This document shows positions 56,481 to 64,000 of a stretch of DNA of 64,000 bases, piece by piece. The position numbers and the translations under genes were made by a program. Numbering within the stretch: the stretch's first letter is position 1; every line of letters starts with the position of its first letter. Below the pieces are notes generated by a model that was given only the letters and a program-made list of their open reading frames with translations, was not told where the DNA came from and ran no database searches. The DNA comes from Cryptomeria japonica. Its lineage: Eukaryota; Streptophyta; Pinopsida; Cupressales; Cupressaceae. The stretch is taken from NCBI RefSeq assembly GCF_030272615.1, contig NW_026728918.1, forward strand, positions 374,001-438,000. Direction: 5' to 3'.

Positions 56481-56605
56481 TTTGATAAAGATAAACGGGT
56501 TTTACATGGACCCGAAACCAAAAGTTTTACAAAAGTCGGCCATCAGCCAAACAGACAGGAACCAATAGCAAAACAGGGGAGCACCCCAGAACAGTCACGA
56601 AAGCA
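56481..56605 (-). mobile_element. LINE tail (identical second copy)
   Basis: Same insertion and 18-bp duplication as 3,600-3,724. Confidence 0.75.
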
Positions 56606-58898
56606 TTCATTTCCTACAAAGTTAGAATATATTGTCAAACCAATTTTTTTCATTCTCTTTTGCATACAGCCATGGACACCACCTTGGATTGATAAATTAA
56701 ATGATGAGGATTGCAACAACCCCATCATTTTTGGCACCGTTGTTGGGGACAATTGTCATTAGAGAATTAGAAAATCAGTTTGGCAACCTTTTAGGTTTAG
56801 AAGTTCCTCAAGAAAGTTTTGTCTCTCAAACCCCCCCAAAATACCAAATGAAAACCCCCAAACACTAGATCTAAAGAGAAACGATGCTATTTTTTTAAAA
56901 TATCCTTAGTTGGAGGACCATCACTCCAAGTCCTAGCAAATTATATTTCTTTAAAGAAATAATTGATGGCTTATTGCTTGCAAGAGGTGGAGAATTTTGT
57001 CTTCGATACAGAATCTTGCAAAAGAGAGAATTATTTGGAGACCTTCAAAGTCCAAGAATGGATGCCCAAGTAGATTTTTGAAGACAAAGGAGGACTGCTC
57101 AATCAGAGATTTGAAGAACAAGGAGTTGATTCTAGTCATGCATGCACCATATCAAAAGGAAGGTTTACAATATCTCTCCAATCAGACCATGCATTTTCTA
57201 GAATCAGAAATCATGGAGAAGGTTTTCACTTCAAAAGAAGGTGAAGCATTGGATTTCAAAAAAATTGTCATCTTCTTTTCATTATCTTCTCTAAAAAAAT
57301 TGAATGCATGGAAACATATTGTGAGAAAGGGAAGATATTTTTCACTAGATAATGGTTATGTGTAACCTCTCTACATCATTCAGTAGAGTAGGTTAGGGTA
57401 GATTTGTTTTTTGTAAATCAATGCTTTGCACATGCTATTTCCTCTTCTAAAATGCTATAAACATACACTTTTGTACAAGTTGCTCCACTCAAAACTTGCT
57501 GCAAATATTTTGGCATCATGGATGATTGGTTGTTGTAGTCTTGGGCTCTAGTTATAGCACTAAATCTTCAAAAGAATGGAAGAAAAAATGATGATGAAAC
57601 AATCTAAGTTGTTAGTTAGAATAAAGGGTCAAGTTACAACTCTTAAAAGTTGAATAAGCTCTTTGCATGCATCATGGAGAAAGTGAACTATAACTCATGC
57701 ATGATGGTTGCATGAAAAGCTAACGTAAAATCAAATATTTGATTTATTATTTTACTCTTATTAAGCTTAAATTTATTTCATTCTACTCAATCCACTCAAA
57801 AAGAAGAATAAAAATTTCCTAAGAGCTTATTCCAATATTTATGGAGCTGTCAAGAGATAAAGTTTTATTTTAAATGCTAATCAGGAGCCATCAGGAGCTA
57901 CCTGAAGATACCTAGAACAACTATTATAGAAGTAAATTTATTGAATTTGAAGGTTCATTATGAGTTTCAAATGGACTTGCAACACTTTAGGTGTGGGGGA
58001 GATGATGATACCATAACTTATTTATTATTTAACCCATTAAAATTGCCTATTTCTTCTTAAGTATATTGTTGTAAAAGTGGAGTTGAGTAATAATTGGAAG
58101 TTCTTTAGCTTGTTTAAGGTAGAATATAAAGTAGATATTTGATTTATTTTTAGTAAATAAATGTGATCCAAAATTATTCTAATATGTCTCCATGAGTATG
58201 CAAGATATTATAGTGCAAATGAATGAGTTATTAAATAACTAATGAGAAGAAGAATCTTTAGAAATACTTGTTGCAAAGAGCTCCAAACATTACCTCCAAA
58301 CAACTCCAAACATTGTAGAAGGCTTTAAAGATATTAAAAGAAGATAGAAAATACTATTAAATACTCTTAACACACTCCAATATTCATGCAGAATCATGGA
58401 GCATCAGTCATTCCACAATCAATGGGCAAAGTATATGTTTAATCCAAGTTGTAGTTGCACATTACATTGTATTATCTTTCTTCACCAAAGATAACACAAG
58501 TTACCCAAGCACTCCAATGTAATTGCATTATTATAGAATATTATTCATGACGATCAATAATTATTTGGTCAACTAAATTGATGATTAATGTGTTCATTCA
58601 CGTTGAGAACTTGAAAACTTCCTAAAAATTAGGTGCCCAGAAACTGTGAAAAATGCAGTCTCAGTAAAACAACAATATCTCACTCATTTCTCAGTGAAAT
58701 TTAAAAATTCAAAATGATTTGGAAACTAGACTTGAAGGGATAAAAATCCTTCTATGTGTTTGGCATGATTTATAATAGGGAGAGATAACTAATTGATTGA
58801 AGATGACTGAGACAAAGATGGCAGGATGAAGGACAACAGGTTCACTTTTCTCAATGTTTTGTAAATGACTCAACAAAAATAGGATTTTGTATCCAAAT

Positions 58899-61654
58899 AT
58901 AGGAGTTGAGAAAATACAACACCACAGGAGCCCAAATAATCTCTGCAAGCTGAAAACCCTGTTACAAGGAGAAGCAATGAAGCAAATCACAGAAAGAAAG
59001 AATACACAGGAAAAATATGCTCCAAAAGATGAGAGCTCAATAATCTCCAAAATGTATTGTCAATAATAATCCTTCTTCATACAATGAAAAGAAAGAACTC
59101 AACCTTTAATAGGTCAAGAAACCCTAAAAGGGAAAACCTAGGTTTGCACATAATAATTAATTAAAATAATTAATTATATGCACCTAAAGTTAGCTTAAGT
59201 GTAAAAGAGATAAAAGGAACTTAAATAATTAAACAAATAATGTTTAATTAATCAAGTAAATACCCGAATACTCTAACACCCCCCCTTAAGCTAGACTTAG
59301 GGAGAAGCTAAAACCTAGAACAGCTACTGAAAGCAATAAAGATGGGTCCCGACAACAAGGCCTGATCAAGTACCCAAATACAATGAAATCTCTATGAACT
59401 GGAGAAATAGAGAAAACCACGTGGGAACAAAACTCTACTCCAAAAAGAGATGGAAAAGAATTTCACTGAAGCATGAAGAACCTACAAACTCTGTCGAAGA
59501 ATAACTACTGATCTGAAGAACCTCCACTGAAATAGAACATGACCAGGTAGAGAAGACTGTAATCTATATGAGTGCCCTCAAATGACACTACTCGAATCAG
59601 GAGGCAAACAAGGCAAAAACAACTGAAATCGAAGATACAGATGGCATGAGAAACCAAAGCCTGAAGAGCTGATCAATCGAACCACGAAAGCAGTAGAACC
59701 AATAGGATAAACCTCCCCATAATGCGGAAGTGGGAGAGGGACAGGAACACTGAAAATGATAGCCAAAAAAAACTGCATGACGAAGAACCAAGAACATCAA
59801 AGGTGCTGAGATACATCATCATGAGGCGAATGTCGTGGAAGGAACACTCACTGGACAAAGGAAGATGGAAACCAACAGGCAAACATCAACCCCCTCATGG
59901 CACTTGATCAATAGTGCATGTACAACAAGACACAAGATATGCAAGATTCCAAGTAAACAATGCATGATGGCACTTTATCTCAATGCGTTTGCATAAATAC
60001 AAGCTACAATGAGAAGAAGACTGGAAATAGAAACTTGAACCAAAATAGAGATACCCTACTCAGAGAAAAGATCCGAGGACCTGAAACAACCACAATATCC
60101 ACCAAAGTGCTGAAAAGCAAAAAACTGAATAAAATATGCATGGAGCAGAATCTAGAAATAAAACTTAGATGTCTAGAAAGTACACAGCACACGCTTTCCA
60201 AAAATATAAAAAATTTCAAAAAACGGAGGTCGGATGTGCATTCTATGGCTCCCAGAGTGCATAAAATAGACCTCACTTTAACTGGAAAAAAACACAGTCA
60301 AACAGAAAAATTGGAAAAAACTACCAACACCATGAGGTCGGCCTCGGAACCAGCTTTCCGATGCCTATCCGTTTTTGAAAAAAAAGACTCTGTATGCCCA
60401 AGATAGAGCCAAAAAACCAAACCCCCCCTAAAAAAGGCCAAAAAAGAGGTCATGTGGCTTGTTTGGGCGAAGGAGGCCAGGGAGCGGTGCTCCAGTGGCA
60501 CTCCGATGGCAAAAGGGCGGAGCAGGGAGGCTGTGTGCGGTGTTAGGGAGGTGGTCGGGCAGCACAAGGAGGCTACGGGCGGCGCCAAGGGGCCGAGCGA
60601 AGCAACGGCTGGGGAGCGAAGCGGCGGCCGAGCATGGACGGCGGGCCGGGGTGCTAAGCGGCGGCCGGGAGTTGCAAGGCCGAGCAGAGGGCTGGGCGGT
60701 GCGGGGAGCAGAGGGTCGGGCGGCAGGGGCTGGTCGGCGGGGGCCGCAGGGCCAGCGAGGATGCCGGAGGGGACGGCCGGCAGGGCTGCCAGAGTCTGTA
60801 GCCGGTGAGGGCCAAGGGAGGCACGGGGCCCGAGCCTGTAGGTCTGTGTCCGTGGGCCGTATTGACAGCGGCAGGGGTAGGGGTAGGGGCCCCATGGTAC
60901 CCTGCGTACCATGGGAACCCCCCCAAAAAAAAATTTGCAAAAAACAAAATATATTTTTTTTGTTAAAAAAAACCTTTTTTTTTTGCTTTTTTCAAGAGAT
61001 TTTTTAAAAGCAAATTTCGGCCTGCATGCCGTAAAAAGGCAAATTTTTTTATTTTTTTTTTTCAAAAAAAATTCCTCGACCTACGTGCATTTCTATGACC
61101 ATAGGGGTTTTCGGGTCTTCTGAGCATGATGGTGAGGTCTGTTTAGGCCCAAAGTGCTCAGAAAAAAAGGTCAAACCCTAGGTGCATAAAAACTTTCTGA
61201 AACCGCAGATCTGCTTCCAAAGCCAAAAATCTCAAAATAAGAACAGGTAGTTGCAGATCTGATGCTCTGATACCATATAGGAGCTGAGAAAATACAACAC
61301 CACAAGAGCCCAAATAATCTCTGCAAGCTGAAAAACCTATTGCAAGGAGAAGCAATGAAGCAAAACAGAAGGAAAGAATACACAGGAAAAATATGCTCCA
61401 AAAGATGAGAGCTCAATAATCTCCAAAATGTATTGTCATTAATAATCCTTCTTCATACAATGAAAAGAAAGAACTCAACCTTTAATAGGTCAAGAAACCC
61501 TAAAAGGGAAAACCTAGGTTTGCACATAATAATTAATTAAAATAATTAATTATATGCACGTAAAGTTTGCTTAAGTGTAAAAGAGATAAAGGGAACTTAA
61601 ATAATTAAACAAATAATGTTTAATTAATCAAGTAAATACCTGAATACTCTAACA
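58899..61654 (-). mobile_element. Nested copia-type element (identical second copy)
   Basis: LTRs 58,899-59,278 and 61,277-61,654, PBS 61,264-61,275, GC-rich block 60,441-60,931, hairpin 60,891-60,915. Identical to 6,018-8,773. Confidence 0.88.
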
Positions 61655-63168
61655 CCAAATTCTTAGGGGATCGGTTGGGTAGATATGGAATGAGAAATCT
61701 ATAAATAAATTGTAATCATTTGAGAAAAGGGGGGGATTAGTAAGGATTGTTTTAGCCTGAGGAAATAGGATAGACTAGTTTCATTTCCAGCAATGTATTT
61801 TCCAAAATTTCCTAGAGTAAATTTGAATTCAAGCAAGTATTTTATTTCTAGCAAGTGTGAATTAGTTTAGCCTTTTAAATTTATGCAAGGGTTTCTTATA
61901 TCAGCCTTTCCTTTCACACAAGTGTGCCTTAGATTAGCTTTCATTTCCTGCAAAGTTAGCATAAACTGTCAAAATAGTTTTCTTCATTCTTTTTTGCATA
62001 CAACCATGGACATCACCCTGGATTGATAAATTAAATGATGAGGATTATAACGTCCCCATAAATAGAAGTGAAATGGAGTAGTTTTAGAGAATCTATGTGT
62101 ATTTTTAGTTTAGATAAATTGGTTTACATTGTGTGCATTTTGTAGGTACTCTATTGAGAATGTCAGGTTAAATTTGGACCTTAACTCCATAAGATATCAC
62201 ACATTTTCCCCCATTTACATTTGGCATGCTTTGTGGGACAGCCTTGTCCCTTTAGGAATTTGGGTTTTTCTTGGTAGAAGGCATTTGGTTTACATTTTCT
62301 GATTGTTGTTATTGTTTCATATCTTTTCATTGGTAGTTATTGTGTCGTTTTGTCTGCATTATCCCATATCGTTTAATCTCTACTTCATTTTAAATTGGTT
62401 AGCACATGTTTACTAGTCCCTTCAAATGCTTCATAACCTTGTTTAGGTTCATTCTTTCTAACATTCATGCACCTTTATCATGGTTACACATTGACTAATC
62501 TATTAAACAATCACAACTTGTCTATTATACTTTACATAGAGTCTCTTTGAGGCCTTCTGTCAGACAGTTTGTGTACCTTATGTATACTCCCATATTTATC
62601 ATTTTATTTTCCAAACACTTTGCAATCACTGATTAATATTTTGAATGCATTGCAATATTGATTTCTTGCATTGTAGGTTTGGTGGAATACATTGCAACAC
62701 ATTTTGGCCTTCATTTATTATTAACCAACACATTGCCCTTCATCGATTGTTTGCTCATAAACTACTTGGTTGCTCATTCATGCATTTAAAATTTGCACAT
62801 TTTGCATGCATATATATGAGTCTTTGCATGGAGGTTTGATCCATTTTAAACAAATCTATTTTGGGCTCATTACATGTCATGAAACCACATTGCATGCATA
62901 TATATATTAGAGAAAAAAAACTTATTTTAATAGGCTAGACCCAGTGTACACTAAGGTATTCCTTCAACATAGTTCTTATGAAGACTTTGAATTTTATATG
63001 GAAGTAATAAATGATGTAAATTCCCATGATAGATCATCTAATGGACTATAAATGTTTTCATTTCTTAGGTGGTAAAGGAAACCTTATTTTGATGTTTTTG
63101 AAACCTTATTTTGTTGGAGTGATCTTATTTTATTGATACAAAATATATTATGATCAAAGTGTCCTATA

Positions 63169-63472
63169 GAAATTATCTTTCTTTGTAGTCATAATGATGA
63201 AGCTAACAATTGGTATGTGTCATGGTGTACTGACATTTCTTTTTAGGGTGAACTTAAACAAGCTTTTATAGATAGATAGGTACCAAAAGAAATAAGAGAA
63301 AGAGAAAGATACTATGAAGGACGACACGGATAAGAAGGATAACGATCGCCAGAAGAATAGAGAGAAGGAGAAGAAAATTGAGGAGGACGATGGAAAGCAT
63401 GAGATGATGAGTACAAAGGAAAGACAAAGGGAAACATTTCATGAATTTGAGCTTCAAGGAAGGAAGATCTAA
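63169..63472 (+). pseudogene. Probable gag relic (identical second copy)
   Basis: Same frame and stops as 10,288-10,591. Confidence 0.45.
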
Positions 63473-64000
63473 GTATTTAATTTAATGCATTTATTCAAAA
63501 GGAAAATGTTATTATTTCTATAATTCATACATGTAGTTATAAATTAATTTGCTAAAAAAAAGGCCAACCAACTATAAATAAAAGAAATAAAATCAAGGAT
63601 AGTCAAATAAAGCGTAAAAATAAATCCAAAAGTGAAGCTCTCTGTGGATAAATATGTTTTCTATTCAAATTATAATTCTTCAGATATAGATGGATTGGAT
63701 CTATTTCTCTTAGATTCTATAATGTAGACTTGTAAACTAATTTAGAGCCTTCAAAATGTATATCAAATTGAAACTTATCAAAGAAATCCATTTTAAATAT
63801 TAAGTACATTCAAAGACTTTTAAGAATCATTAAAGATTTATTCAAAAGGGATAATGATTGAATCTTTTTCAATATTGGATATCTTATTCTTGACATTATT
63901 TTAAAAAATTTATTAGATCCTTTAATCAACTCTTGATTATAAATAATATCACCTAACACTATAATGAATCTCTACACCCATCAACATCCTTGTATCTTTA

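Larger units (their letters stand above)
55297..62058 (+). mobile_element. Non-autonomous LTR element (identical second copy)
   Basis: Same LTRs (55,297-56,724; 58,003-62,058), primer site (56,732-56,749), internal frame (56,997-57,365) and nested insertions as 2,416-9,177. Confidence 0.75.
52882..64000. repeat. Right copy of the 52,881-bp-period repeat
   Basis: Identical to the first 11,119 bases of the window as far as I could compare. It carries the same copia relic, nested LTR elements and gag relic. Counting these as separate genomic insertions would double-count them if the underlying molecule is circular or the contig overlaps itself. Confidence 0.97.

Noticed and set aside
1-64000. 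Plasmid, organelle genome or virus explaining the 52.9-kb period
   Set aside because: No plastid, mitochondrial, replication or capsid genes. Content is decayed nuclear retroelements, so a circular topology would be an assembly or extrachromosomal-DNA matter.

Overview
This window reads as nuclear DNA of a seed plant, probably a gymnosperm (conifer-type). That is an inference from low GC content, dense and heavily decayed Ty1/copia, Ty3/gypsy and LINE copies, a decayed pentatricopeptide-repeat fragment, and only two small genes that look alive. I see no rRNA, tRNA gene, CRISPR array, operon or organelle gene. Almost every longer open frame is either a retroelement relic or a chance frame in biased sequence. 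|| The largest-scale feature is that bases 1-11,119 recur as bases 52,882-64,000, offset by exactly 52,881. Every segment I compared was identical, including homopolymer lengths. Either this is a fresh or homogenised 52.9-kb tandem unit, or the same molecule has been read twice (circular contig, self-overlap or wrap-around). Features in the two ends are therefore not independent. || Layout. 1-1,790: 3' part of a decayed copia element (minus strand). 2,416-9,177: a non-autonomous LTR element with about 1.3-kb LTRs and almost no coding capacity. Its 5' LTR holds a LINE tail with an 18-bp target duplication. Its 3' LTR holds a younger 2.76-kb non-autonomous copia-type element carrying a very GC-rich block. 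9,178-12,450: poorly recognisable DNA with a gag relic, an LTR scrap and a T-rich tract. 12,540-16,690: two decayed copies of a repetitive, uncharacterised plant protein family and a LINE RNase H relic. 16,885-17,237: PPR pseudogene. 18,397-25,714: 5' two-thirds of a Ty3/gypsy element (minus strand), whose LTR sits inside a copia reverse-transcriptase gene. 21,361-26,885 is tandemly duplicated as 26,886-about 32,140, giving a second gypsy LTR, leader and gag plus a second, internally duplicated copia pol that ends in a 3' LTR at 33,532. || 33,532-44,404 is an inverted-repeat structure: two arms of about 2.4 kb (LTR plus LINE-like unit) face each other across 6 kb. That spacer holds the first small cysteine-rich secreted-peptide gene (38,534-38,755, minus), a copia pol relic and an acidic repeat-protein relic. 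The paralogous second peptide gene (45,827-46,054, minus) lies just beyond the right arm. Their upstream regions recur without a gene at 40,440-40,530, 50,385-50,570 and 51,540-51,690, so this looks like a small gene family expanding and decaying locally. || 46,300-52,881 holds a segmental duplicate of the peptide-upstream DNA, a 941-bp LTR element with a perfect 5-bp target duplication, AT-rich tracts and unassigned sequence. || The two peptide genes are the best candidates for functional loci. They share a signal peptide and an eight-cysteine scaffold, but the mature parts differ by 12 replacement and only 2 silent changes.
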